From: CAVRIA01 sp963721115
GTDB taxonomy: Bacteria; Desulfobacterota; Binatia; HRBIN30; CADEER01
DNA: 64,000 nt
Assembly: GCA_963721115.1 (NCBI GenBank)
Contig: CAVRIA010000005.1
Span: 434,001-498,000 of the forward strand
Reading direction: 5' to 3'
This document shows positions 47,917 through 55,704 of the stretch, in pieces. Numbering within the stretch: position 1 is the first letter of the stretch; the number at the start of each line of letters is the position of its first letter. The translations under genes were made by a program, and so were the position numbers. The notes under the pieces are model-generated. The model did no database searches and had not been told where the DNA came from. It was given only the letters and a program-made list of their open reading frames with translations.

Positions 47917-48264
47917 ATGTACCTTCTGCAACTACTCGCCGTCGCCGCCTGCGCGACGCTGATCGTCTTCGTCTTCGAGGCGATCCGCCGCGGCCGCCTC
48001 AACGCCCGCTACGCCATCCTCTGGCTCGGCGCCGGCCTGGTTCTCCTCGCCCTGTCGGTGCACCGGCCTCTGCTCGACTGGGTGGCGCGCGGCGTCGGCG
48101 TGGCCTACCCGCCTTCGCTCCTCTTCCTGGTGGCGTTCCTCTTCCTTCTCGGCATCGTCCTGCACTACTCGCTGGTGATCTCGTCCCACCGCGACTCGAT
48201 CCGCCGCATGGCGCAGACCATCGCCCTGCTGGAGCGCAAGCTCGAGGAGCACCACGAGCTCTGA
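47917..48264 (+). CDS. DUF2304 family small membrane protein
   Basis: 115 aa with three hydrophobic helices (LLQLLAVAACATLIVFVF; YAILWLGAGLVLLALSV; LLFLVAFLFLLGIVLHYSLV) and a charged, probably coiled-coil C-terminus (ALLERKLEEHHEL). The spacing and the RYAILWLG motif are typical of DUF2304. Such proteins are commonly encoded next to DPM1-like GT2 genes, as here, and may act with them in lipid-linked sugar metabolism. Strong ribosome-binding site GAGGAGGG upstream. Confidence 0.85.
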   Translation: MYLLQLLAVAACATLIVFVFEAIRRGRLNARYAILWLGAGLVLLALSVHRPLLDWVARGVGVAYPPSLLFLVAFLFLLGIVLHYSLVISSHRDSIRRMAQTIALLERKLEEHHEL

Positions 48265-48351
48265 TCGTGTCCCCGTCCGAGCTGCGCTTGCAAAGTCGAG
48301 TGCGGAGCGAAACAAGTAGGGAAATTCCCCTATTGAGATAGGGTTTCCCCC

Positions 48352-50205
48352 GTGGCCCGCAAGAAGAACGCAGCCCCCAAGAACGACACGAAGAAGAGGA
48401 CCGAGCCCGCCGCCCAGGCCTGGCCGTGGCATGCCGCAGCCCTTCTTCTGCCGCTCCTCACCTTCGGCCTGTACCGAAGCTGCCTCGAGGGGGCTTTCGT
48501 CTTCGACGATCCCAACGCGATCACGCAGAGCACGCTCATCACCAGCTTCACGCCGCTGCACCGCTTCCTCACGATGAGCACGCGCCCGTTGACCGATTTC
48601 TCTTTCGCGGTCGACTACGCTGTCGGCCAACTGAGCCCGTACTCCTACCATTTGACCAACGTGCTGCTACACGGCCTGAACGCCGTGCTGACCTACGTCC
48701 TGGCCTGGCTCACCCTGGGCACCCCGTGGCTGGTGAATCGCTACGGTCGCCAGCGCGGGGCGATCGCCTGGGTGGCGGCGGCGCTGTTCACCGTCCACCC
48801 GCTGGCCAGCGAGACGGTCGCGTACGTCTCCAGTCGCAGCGAGATCCTGACGGCGACCTTCATGCTCGCCGGCCTCATCTCGTACGTGCTCGCCTGCGCC
48901 CAGCGGCCGGCGCGGAGACACGCGTTCTGGGTGGCGGCGGTGCCCCTGTGTACGACGGCGGCGCTGGCAAGCAAGGAGATCGCGGTCACCCTGCCGGTCC
49001 TGCTGCTGCTCTACGACTGGTGCTTCTTCGCCGGGGGCGACTGGCGCCGGACACGACCGCACTGGTGGCTGATCTCCCTGTCCGTCACGCCGCTGATCGC
49101 GGGCGGGCTGTTTCTCGTCGTCCGCGCCATACGGGCCACGGAGTTCAACTTCGGAAGCTACGCGTCGACCGCCGGCTTCGGGTTCGATCGCTTCGGTCCG
49201 CGCCAGTACCTGATGACCGAGCTGGGCGTCATCGCCCGCTACCTGCGGCTGGTCGTCGTCCCCACCGGGCAGACCTTCGACTACGACTGGAAGCTCGCGC
49301 CGTCCTTCTGGAGCCCCGCCGTTCTCCTCCCGCTGGCGTTTCTCGCCGCCCTGGTCACCACCGCGGTGCGCAGCGTGCGCTCGCAGCCCGTCTTCACCTT
49401 CGCGATTCTCATGATGTTCGTCGTGCTGGCACCGACCTCGTCCGTGGTTCCCGTCGCCGACCTGATCGTCGAACGCCGCATGTACATCCCCCTGGTCGGC
49501 TTCGGTCTGCTGGGTTCGGTCTGGGCGAGAGACCTGATCGCCGCGTGGCTGCGTCGCAAGCGCACGTCTCCGGCATTGGGACGCGCGGGTTGGATCGCGC
49601 TCGCGGCCGTTCCATTGGTCGTCTTTTCGACGTTGACGCTGGCGCGCGCCCGCCTGTGGGGAGACGCCATCGCGCTGCACGAGGACGGCGTGGCCAAGGC
49701 GCCGGAGAACCCGCGCGTCCGACTCAACCTGGGTGTCATCTACATGAACCTGGGGCGCCTCGACGACGCCGAGGAACAGCTTCAGGCCGCGAAGCGCCTG
49801 TACGACAGCGGCGAGTCGCTGCAGGCCTTCAAGCGCATCGGCGCCTTCATTCACTACAACCTCGGGGCGCTCCTCTACCTGAAGAAGAGATACGAGGAGT
49901 CGGCGGTGGAGCTGAGGCGCGCTCTGGAGCTCGGGGGCGAGTACCTGGCCCTGCGGCCGATGGCCCTCTACATCCTCGCCCGCATCGCCGTGCACGACGA
50001 GCAGTGGGAGGCGGCGATCAAGCGCTACCAGGCGGCGCTGAAGATCAACAGGCGCAACGCCGATTGGCACGCCGAGCTGGCGTTCGCCTTCCTCGAGAAC
50101 GGCGAGCCGGCGAAGGCGCGGCAGTCGGCGCAGGTCGCCCTGCGCCTGCAACCGAAACACGCCGGGGCACTCAAGGTGTTGGCGCAGCTGAAAAAGAAAA
50201 CATGA
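48352..50205 (+). CDS. TMTC-like membrane protein with C-terminal tetratricopeptide repeats
   Basis: 617 aa from GTG 48352. A lysine-rich start is followed by about ten membrane helices with an early luminal-type loop (GAFVFDDPNAITQSTLITSF, then FLTMSTRPLTDFSFAVDY) that resembles TMTC O-mannosyltransferases. It includes TVHPLASETVAYVSSRSEIL and later VVPVADLIVERRMYIPL, both hallmark TMTC-like segments. The C-terminal third has about four TPR units (RVRLNLGVIYMNLGRLDDAE; AALKINRRNADWHAELAFAF). Such bacterial proteins are suspected GT-C mannosyltransferases; with GT2/DUF2304 upstream a role in protein O-glycosylation is plausible and would fit the Thr-rich exported proteins in this window, but it is inference. 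Confidence 0.85.
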   Translation: MARKKNAAPKNDTKKRTEPAAQAWPWHAAALLLPLLTFGLYRSCLEGAFVFDDPNAITQSTLITSFTPLHRFLTMSTRPLTDFSFAVDYAVGQLSPYSYHLTNVLLHGLNAVLTYVLAWLTLGTPWLVNRYGRQRGAIAWVAAALFTVHPLASETVAYVSSRSEILTATFMLAGLISYVLACAQRPARRHAFWVAAVPLCTTAALASKEIAVTLPVLLLLYDWCFFAGGDWRRTRPHWWLISLSVTPLIAGGLFLVVRAIRATEFNFGSYASTAGFGFDRFGPRQYLMTELGVIARYLRLVVVPTGQTFDYDWKLAPSFWSPAVLLPLAFLAALVTTAVRSVRSQPVFTFAILMMFVVLAPTSSVVPVADLIVERRMYIPLVGFGLLGSVWARDLIAAWLRRKRTSPALGRAGWIALAAVPLVVFSTLTLARARLWGDAIALHEDGVAKAPENPRVRLNLGVIYMNLGRLDDAEEQLQAAKRLYDSGESLQAFKRIGAFIHYNLGALLYLKKRYEESAVELRRALELGGEYLALRPMALYILARIAVHDEQWEAAIKRYQAALKINRRNADWHAELAFAFLENGEPAKARQSAQVALRLQPKHAGALKVLAQLKKKT

Positions 50206-50208
50206 AAA

Positions 50209-50456
50209 GACAGGCTGTTAGGGGTTGGGCTGTTGGCTGTTGGGGTCGCCCCCGGGCTGCGCCGGATCATTCGGCGAGAAACTTTCCTGAACAGGCTGAG
50301 GCTCAGGCTCAGGCTTGGGCTTGGGCAAGCGAATTCTCAGCCTCAGCCCTAGCCTTCGCCCTTGCCTACGAACCCGAGCGCAGCCGGGTGAGTTTCACGG
50401 GAGGGATCTCAACCCCCAATCCCTGCCCCCTCAATCAGCTAACAACCTGCCCTTTT
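50209..50456. repeat. Repeat element with terminal inverted repeats and inverted copy of the 195-bp core
   Basis: Ends read ACAGGCTGTTAGGGG (from 50208) and, on the other strand, GGCAGGTTGTTAGCTGA (from 50454), so they form an imperfect terminal inverted repeat. Inside (about 50240-50395) is a reverse-complement, shortened copy of the 195-bp unit repeated at 45.6-46.0 kb. The right end supplies the last codons and TAG stop of the FkbM methyltransferase gene. This has the form of a miniature non-autonomous element. Confidence 0.75.
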
Positions 50457-51272
50457 GAAGTAGACGAAAAAGCCACGCGTCGAGAGCGCGCTCGACCAGG
50501 CGGCGCTGGCGCCGACCGGGTGCGCCGTGCCGTCGCGGCCGATGACGTGGGGGAAGAAGCCCGCTTCCTGCAGGGGCTCGAAGAGCATCGACGCCGCCAC
50601 TCCGGCGCGCTGCAGGAGGGCGGGGCGGACGCGGCAGAGCACGCCGATCCGCGCGTTGCGCTGCAGCGTGCGGCGCAGGCCGCGCAGCGCCGAGACCTCG
50701 GCGCCCTGCAGGTCGAGACGGACGAAGTCGACGTGCTCCTCGTCCGCCAGGAGGTCGTCGAGGCGCACCGCGCGCAGCGTCACCGCCTGCCGCTCCTCGG
50801 CGGCCTGGAAGATGCGGTGGTCGCGGCGATCGACCTCCGAGAGGTAGAGGGTCATCCAGCCGGCGTTGTCGGAGGCGGCGACGCGCCGCAGCTCGACCTG
50901 GGGGAGACCCGACTCCTCGACCGCGCGCGACAGGAGCCGGAAGTTGCGCTCCTCCGCCTCCACCGCGTAGACCCGCCCCGATGGCCCGACGCGGCGCGCC
51001 AGCTCGAGCGTGAAGAGCCCGATCCCCGCCCCCGCGTCGACCGCGACCATCCCCGGCTTCACCTCGCGCTCGACCAGCGCGCGCACCCGGCGCTCGAGGA
51101 GATTCGCCTTCCAAGCCAGGACGGCCAGTACCTGGTCGACGCTCTCCGCATAGACCCGGCCTTCGCCGACGCGGAACGCGCGCGCCCCTCCGAGCGCGCG
51201 GTTCAGACGCCGCACCGCGTGCAGCAGCGCGTCGCCAGCCCACACGGACCGCTTGTTCGCCCGACTTTCCAC
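50439..51272 (-). CDS. FkbM family methyltransferase
   Basis: 277 aa from GTG 51272. The class I SAM fold has motif I MVAVDAGAGIGLFTLELARR, then VYAVEAEERNFRLLSRAVEE and the FkbM-typical VDFVRLDLQGAEVSALRG. FkbM enzymes O-methylate natural products and sugars, and often lie in glycan clusters. The C-terminus (FKRAGC, then TAG) is encoded by the arm of the adjacent repeat element, so the original end may have been different. Start choice is moderate: no strong ribosome-binding site. Confidence 0.85.
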   Translation of the reverse strand: MESRANKRSVWAGDALLHAVRRLNRALGGARAFRVGEGRVYAESVDQVLAVLAWKANLLERRVRALVEREVKPGMVAVDAGAGIGLFTLELARRVGPSGRVYAVEAEERNFRLLSRAVEESGLPQVELRRVAASDNAGWMTLYLSEVDRRDHRIFQAAEERQAVTLRAVRLDDLLADEEHVDFVRLDLQGAEVSALRGLRRTLQRNARIGVLCRVRPALLQRAGVAASMLFEPLQEAGFFPHVIGRDGTAHPVGASAAWSSALSTRGFFVYFKRAGC

Positions 51273-51631
51273 TCCCGGACGGTATCCCTAGAGCCATCCT
51301 CCGTCCAGCAAGCGCACCGGAGCCCACGCGCGCAGCTCCGGCAGCTACCACGACTGAATGGTTCTCCAGGATCCCGACCGCGACCAGGCGTGACTAGCAG
51401 GCCGCGAGGATTCTCCTGACCCGGCGTCGCCCGATATGTGTCCCGCCCTGCAGGCGGCAGCCCGCGATGACTCATACTATATCAATTCCCGCTACGCGGC
51501 CCTCACCAACACTACTGCCGACGACTCCAGATGGCCCGGCGACGTCACTCGGCCATCGCCGCCCACTTCGTCTCGCACCAGGAGTGGCTATACCGGTTGA
51601 CGTTAAACGCACGACGCTATACCCTAGTCTC
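51273..51631. promoter_or_regulatory. Intergenic region upstream of higBA
   Basis: 359 bases without a gene. The part from about 51470 is less GC-rich (ACTCATACTATATCAATTCC). A possible higBA promoter has TTGACG at 51597-51602 and TATACC at 51618-51623 with a short 15-base spacer. No clear operator palindrome was seen. Confidence 0.3.
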
Positions 51632-51907
51632 GTGATCAAGACTTTCCGGGACCGCGACACTCAGGGTCTTTACGAGGGGAAGTGTCCGGCGCGGTTTCAG
51701 TCCTTTCGCGCCGCCGCGGAACGCAAGCTTCAAATGCTCGACAGCGCAACGCAGATCGGCGACCTTCGCGCACCGCCGGGCAACCAACTGGAGAAGCTCT
51801 TCGGTGATCGTCAGGGACAATGGAGCATCCGCATCAACCGGCAGTGGCGGGTCTGCTTTTGCTGGACGGATGCGCCCGAAGATGTCGAGATCACGGACTA
51901 CCACTGA
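51632..51907 (+). CDS. higB: HigB-type RelE/ParE superfamily toxin
   Basis: 91 aa from GTG 51632 (VIKTFRDRDTQGLYEGKCPA), chosen because this is the standard HigB N-terminus; the frame is open upstream but without homology. The body has KLQMLDSATQIGDLRAPPGN and the C-terminal WSIRINRQWRVCFCW ... DVEITDYH signature. HigB toxins are ribosome-dependent mRNA nucleases, neutralised by the HigA protein encoded next. Toxin-first order, as here, is typical for higBA. Intact length, so probably functional. Confidence 0.95.
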   Translation: MIKTFRDRDTQGLYEGKCPARFQSFRAAAERKLQMLDSATQIGDLRAPPGNQLEKLFGDRQGQWSIRINRQWRVCFCWTDAPEDVEITDYH

Positions 51908-51926
51908 ACGAGAGGAGAACGAATTG

Positions 51927-52229
51927 ATGCCTCGAAATCGAATGCGCGCCATCCATCCGGGCGAAGTGCTGCGCGAGGAGTTCCTCGCACCGATCAACAT
52001 GACACCACATGCGCTTGCACAGGCGATCCGTGTGCCGGCCTCGCGCGTCAACGATATCGTGCTCCAACGGCGCGCCATCACGGTGGACACTGCGGCCCGG
52101 CTTGCCCGTTACTTCGGGACGAGCCCCGAGTTCTGGCTGAACCTGCAGACCGCGTACGATCTCAAGACTCTGTCTACGGCGCGCGCGATCGCGGCGGAGA
52201 TCAAACCGAGGAAGGTCTCCGCCGCATGA
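51927..52229 (+). CDS. higA: HigA-type antitoxin, XRE-family HTH
   Basis: 100 aa from ATG 51927 with AGGAG 9 bases upstream. Pattern: IHPGEVLREEFLAPINMTPH, the helix-turn-helix ALAQAIRVPASRVNDIVLQR and the FGTSPEFWLNLQTAYDLKTL tail, all diagnostic of HigA/VapI antitoxins. It binds HigB and probably represses the shared promoter. It begins 19 bases after higB, in one operon. Confidence 0.95.
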   Translation: MPRNRMRAIHPGEVLREEFLAPINMTPHALAQAIRVPASRVNDIVLQRRAITVDTAARLARYFGTSPEFWLNLQTAYDLKTLSTARAIAAEIKPRKVSAA

Positions 52230-52247
52230 CAATGGGGAGGGGTACAA

Positions 52248-52319
52248 AGGGACGATGGTACGATTCGTCCGACACCCGCCCACGGGTGCGAGCTTCGTCC
52301 GCAACGTACCATCGTCCCT
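52248..52319. repeat. 15-bp perfect inverted repeat after higA
   Basis: AGGGACGATGGTACG at 52248-52262 pairs exactly with CGTACCATCGTCCCT at 52305-52319; a smaller CCCGCCCACGGG hairpin lies between. It may terminate higBA or mark the edge of an inserted or deleted segment, because the toxin remnants on the other strand end right here. Confidence 0.7.
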
Positions 52320-52377
52320 CAGAGACCCTCAAGGCCGTCGCCACAATGATCCGGTCGGCCGGATCGCCGTGAAAGCC
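52318..52377 (-). pseudogene. PIN-domain (VapC-like) toxin fragment
   Basis: Only the core FHGDPADRIIVATALRVSEG remains. This is the GDPADR-IIVATA acidic motif of VapC PIN-domain nucleases. There is no start and no remaining domain, and it is directly fused in sequence to a HepT fragment. It is a decayed toxin gene. Confidence 0.6.
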
Positions 52378-52379
52378 GC

Positions 52380-52514
52380 TCAACTCCGCTCGCAGGCGCG
52401 TTTCGTGGCGATGCGTTCGTACTCCTCGAACGTCGCGGGGGCGATGCTGCGCAGCTCGCCCACGTAACCGCGCATCTCGTCGAGCTTCGCCAGCACCCGT
52501 TCACGGTCGACCAT
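52380..52514 (-). pseudogene. HepT/DUF86-like toxin N-terminal fragment
   Basis: 44 aa from ATG 52514: MVDRERVLAKLDEMRGYVGE and FEEYERIATKRACERS, then stop. This is the first third of HepT (HEPN-domain toxin): helix 1 and the ...KRACER segment. The rest of the HEPN domain, including the RX4-6H catalytic motif, is missing, replaced by the PIN fragment. Truncated, likely non-functional. Confidence 0.6.
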
Positions 52515-52683
52515 GTTCGACCTCTTCGAGATAGGCCCGGTAGGTGCGCTTGAATCGCTCGAAGGCGCGAATCGCAGCGAACGCCGCGTCGCATAGCGCG
52601 CTGCCGAACAGCAGGAGGACGGCCAGCACGTCGCTGTCCTTCGCCGCTCGGCGCAACATCCCTCCCCCTTTTCCCCGGATCAC
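52501..52683 (-). pseudogene. Possible MntA nucleotidyltransferase antitoxin remnant
   Basis: Sequence LRRAAKDSDVLAVLLLFGSA (start of an MNT fold with the LFGSA strand) jumps directly to FERFKRTYRAYLEEVEHG, which resembles the C-terminal helix of MntA. Its stop overlaps the HepT fragment's start, the normal MntA-HepT arrangement. The middle, with the catalytic GSxxxG-D-x-D motif, is absent. Assignment tentative. Confidence 0.35.
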
Positions 52684-52690
52684 GAGGTGG

Positions 52691-53032
52691 CTCTACGCCC
52701 CATGCGTTCGCGGGGGCAGGCCTTTCGCGGACCGACGACCCCGCGGCACGGTTGGCGGCCGCCGGGCAAAGCCTGCCGTCACCGGTTTGGCGGTCGTTGG
52801 CTCGTCGGGTGGATCACCGACAACCAACAACCCAACGACCAACAACCTTCCGCTGGCTCACCTCCTCAGAACCGCTCGATGTCCAGCTTGTGGCTCTCGT
52901 CGAGCCGTGTAGCTCTCCAAGTGGCTTCCCGGCGAGGCGCACGTGCCGCCTTCGGAACAGAAGATAGTGGAGATCTTCCGCGTCTCAAGATCAAGGAGCA
53001 CGCCGCCCTCCGCATACCAGCCTCCCCGCATG
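52691..53032. repeat. Gene-free stretch with an imperfect G/T-versus-C/A inverted repeat
   Basis: The stem lies at about 52783-52850: GGTCGTTGGCTCGTCGGGTGG against CCGACAACCAACAACCCAACG on the other arm. The upstream flank 52750-52772 (GTTGGCGGCC...GGGCAAAGC) resembles the flanks of the elements at 11.1 and 58.0 kb. From about 52900 on, I see nothing recognisable. Confidence 0.55.
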
Positions 53033-54043
53033 CTACAGAGCCAACCGTTGCATAGCCAGCACCCACGAATCCCAGAGTGAGTTCTGTCGAAGTGAAAATG
53101 AAACGGCGAGTCCCAGCGGATCCTCGCTCAAGAACCGCCTTACGCTCGGATCGTAATATCGGGCCCTGTAGTAGTAGAGACCCGATGGGTCCTGCTCCCG
53201 GCCCGTGTACTTCAGGGTGTTCGGGGTGGAGCCGGTGCTGGCGAGGTCCTGGCCGAAGGGGGAGTAGGTGTAGGTCTGCTTGATCGCGCCGGTGTGGTCG
53301 GCGAGCGCCGTGACCGAGGTCACGCCGTCGTGGAAGTACGTGTAGAACTGCCTCTGACCGCGGTCGTCGTAGTGATAGGCGGCGATGATCTCGTCGGTCA
53401 CCGCACCGCGCAGGAAGGTGGCCTTCGGCTTGCCGCGACCGTCGTAGATCGACTCGATGTTCTCGCCGTCCAGAAAGTAGAGCATCTTCTCGCCGTTCGT
53501 CTCCTGCGAGATGCGGTAGTCGTAGGGGTCGTACTCGTAGTGGGTGACCTGGCCTCCCGCGTCCAGCTCCACGAGTCGGTTCTTCGCGTCGTAGACGTAG
53601 CTCTCCAGCAGGGCCCCCGAGCCGTCCCGCTTCTCGATCCGGTTTCCGTTCTCGTCGTAGGTGAACTGGTACACGGTCTCACCGTCGAAATAGCCCATCA
53701 CCCTCTGCAATCGATTATCGGCATCGTACTCGTAGCGCAATGCCTCCAGTTCCGGGCACACGGCAACGGTCATGTTCCCTACGGCATCGTAGCCGAAGCT
53801 GTAGCCCGGGGAGGTCGTCGCCAGCCGGTATTCGTTGTCGTACGTGTAGCTCTCGAAATCGCTTCCCGGCGAGCCGCACGTAGCGCCAGGGGCCAGCAGC
53901 TTCTTCTCGATGTTGCCGACCGCGTCGTAGCAGTGCTTCTCGGAGCGGATCAGGGCTCCGCCGGCTGCGTACTCCTTCCTGGCCGTGACGCGACCGTCCG
54001 CATCGTAGAGAGACATCCTCTGCCGGAGGAATCGGTCGAGCAA
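53033..54043 (-). pseudogene. Truncated RHS-repeat core protein
   Basis: 336 aa. YD repeats such as YDADGRVTARKEYAAGG, YEYDADNRLQRVMGYFDG and YEYDPYDYRISQ, then the RHS-associated core GREQDPSGLYYYRARYYDPS with RRFLSEDPLGL. Full RHS proteins exceed 1,000 aa with N-terminal secretion domains and a C-terminal toxin; here both are absent. After the core only about 25 residues remain, too short for a toxin domain. It is a leftover tip cassette of an RHS or contact-dependent toxin locus and probably inactive. Confidence 0.8.
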
Positions 54044-54278
54044 TCCGCATCCGGTTCGATATGGTTCACGCTGTCCGACATGACGTCACTGCGTCCCGAT
54101 GTTGATTGCACTGGTCGCGTCGACGGGTGCGGGGTCTTCCTCGAATGTGCGAACGATTTCGGCTCCACGTAGGACTGGCGTTAATTTCGCCGTTAAATTC
54201 GTTGAATTGCCGATAACATCTGCCCGTCCGCGGACCGCGGCTGTCCCGCCGCTGCACGGGCTGCTACAGTGCGCGGCC

Positions 54279-55697
54279 ATGCCCAAGGACATCCTGCTGT
54301 CCGTCATCGTGCCCGTTTACAACGAGCGGGTCACCGTGCGCACTCTGCTGGAACGGGTGCGCGCCGTGCCGATCCGCAAGGAGATCATCGTCGTCGACGA
54401 CGCCTCCACCGACGGAACGGGCGAGTTGCTCCGCGACCTGGCGGCCGGCGCCGGCGACGATCCGATGAACCGGCTGCGCCTGTTCCACCATCCGCGCAAC
54501 GCCGGCAAGGGGGCGGCGATCCGCACAGGCATCGAGCAGGTGAGCGGCGACGTCGCCCTCATCCAGGACGCGGACCTCGAGTACAACCCGGCCGAGTACC
54601 CGACCCTGATCGCGCCGATCGTCGAGGGGCGGGCCGACGTCGTCTTCGGGTCGCGCTTCCTCGGCGGGGTGCACCGCGTCCTGTTCTTCCGCCACGCCGT
54701 GGGCAACTCGCTGCTGACCTCCCTCTCCAACCTGTGCACCGACCTGAACCTGACCGACATGGAGACCTGCTACAAAGTGTTCCGCGCCGACGTGCTGCGC
54801 CGTCTGCACCTGACCTCGGACCGTTTCGGCATCGAGCCGGAGATCACGGCCAAGGTCGCCCGGCTCGGCTGCCGCGTCTACGAGGTGCCGATCAGCTACC
54901 ACGGACGCGAGTACTGGGAAGGCAAGAAGATCGGCTGGCGGGACGGGTTCACGGCCATCTGGACGATCTTCCGGCACGCCCTGATCGACGACCTGGCGCG
55001 GGTCGACGAAGAGTACCGGACGCTGCGGCGGCTGCACACCATGCGCCGCTATCACGAGTGCGTGTGGACCCGCCTTTCCCCGTACGTCGGCGACCGCGTG
55101 CTCGAGGTCGGCAGCGCCCTCGGCAGCTACACGCGCTTCCTGCGCCAGCGCCCGCACGTCGTGGTGGCGGACAGCGACGAGCAGTCGGTCGAGATGCTGC
55201 GTCACGGCTACGAACGCTTCGACAACATGGAGGTCCGCCACCTCGACTGGAACGATCCCACGCTCGGCGGTCTGGTCGATCAGCGCTTCGACACGGTTCT
55301 CTGTCCGAACACGCTCGAGCACCTGGAGGACGACGATCGCGCGCTCGGCTCGCTGGTCGCGCTGCTCGCACCGGGCGGCCGCCTGGTGCTCTATGTCCCC
55401 GCCCTGCACCGGCTCTACGGCGAGCTCGACCGCGCCTGCGGCTATCGGCGCCGCTACGAGCGCGACGAGGTCGAGAGAAAGCTGCGCGCCCAGGGCCTGG
55501 AGATCGAGGAGCTCGACTACTTCAACCTGCCGGGCGCCTTGCTCTGGTACCTGGACTCACGCCTTCTCGAGCGTCACACCGTGCCGCCCTCGCGGACTCG
55601 CCTCGCCAACCTGGCGTTGCCGTGGCTGCGCCGCGAGAAACGCCTCCGCCCCGGCTGGGGAATGGCCCTGGTGGCGGCGGCGCGCAAGCCGGCCTGA
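54279..55697 (+). CDS. Bifunctional GT2 glycosyltransferase-methyltransferase
   Basis: 472 aa from ATG 54279. The N-domain is DPM1-like GT2: LSVIVPVYNERVTVRTLLER, IIVVDDASTDGTGE, HHPRNAGKGAAIRTGIEQ, ALIQDADLEYNPAEYP and VVFGSRFLGG. From about residue 245 comes a class I methyltransferase: VLEVGSALGSYTRFLRQRPH, VVADSDEQSVEMLRH and TVLCPNTLEHLEDDDRALGS. The fusion suggests coupled synthesis of a methylated polyprenyl-linked sugar or sequential steps on one substrate. No membrane helix is evident. Its neighbours on the opposite strand are a methyltransferase and an epimerase. Confidence 0.9.
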   Translation: MPKDILLSVIVPVYNERVTVRTLLERVRAVPIRKEIIVVDDASTDGTGELLRDLAAGAGDDPMNRLRLFHHPRNAGKGAAIRTGIEQVSGDVALIQDADLEYNPAEYPTLIAPIVEGRADVVFGSRFLGGVHRVLFFRHAVGNSLLTSLSNLCTDLNLTDMETCYKVFRADVLRRLHLTSDRFGIEPEITAKVARLGCRVYEVPISYHGREYWEGKKIGWRDGFTAIWTIFRHALIDDLARVDEEYRTLRRLHTMRRYHECVWTRLSPYVGDRVLEVGSALGSYTRFLRQRPHVVVADSDEQSVEMLRHGYERFDNMEVRHLDWNDPTLGGLVDQRFDTVLCPNTLEHLEDDDRALGSLVALLAPGGRLVLYVPALHRLYGELDRACGYRRRYERDEVERKLRAQGLEIEELDYFNLPGALLWYLDSRLLERHTVPPSRTRLANLALPWLRREKRLRPGWGMALVAAARKPA

Positions 55698-55704
55698 CGT
55701 CCGG

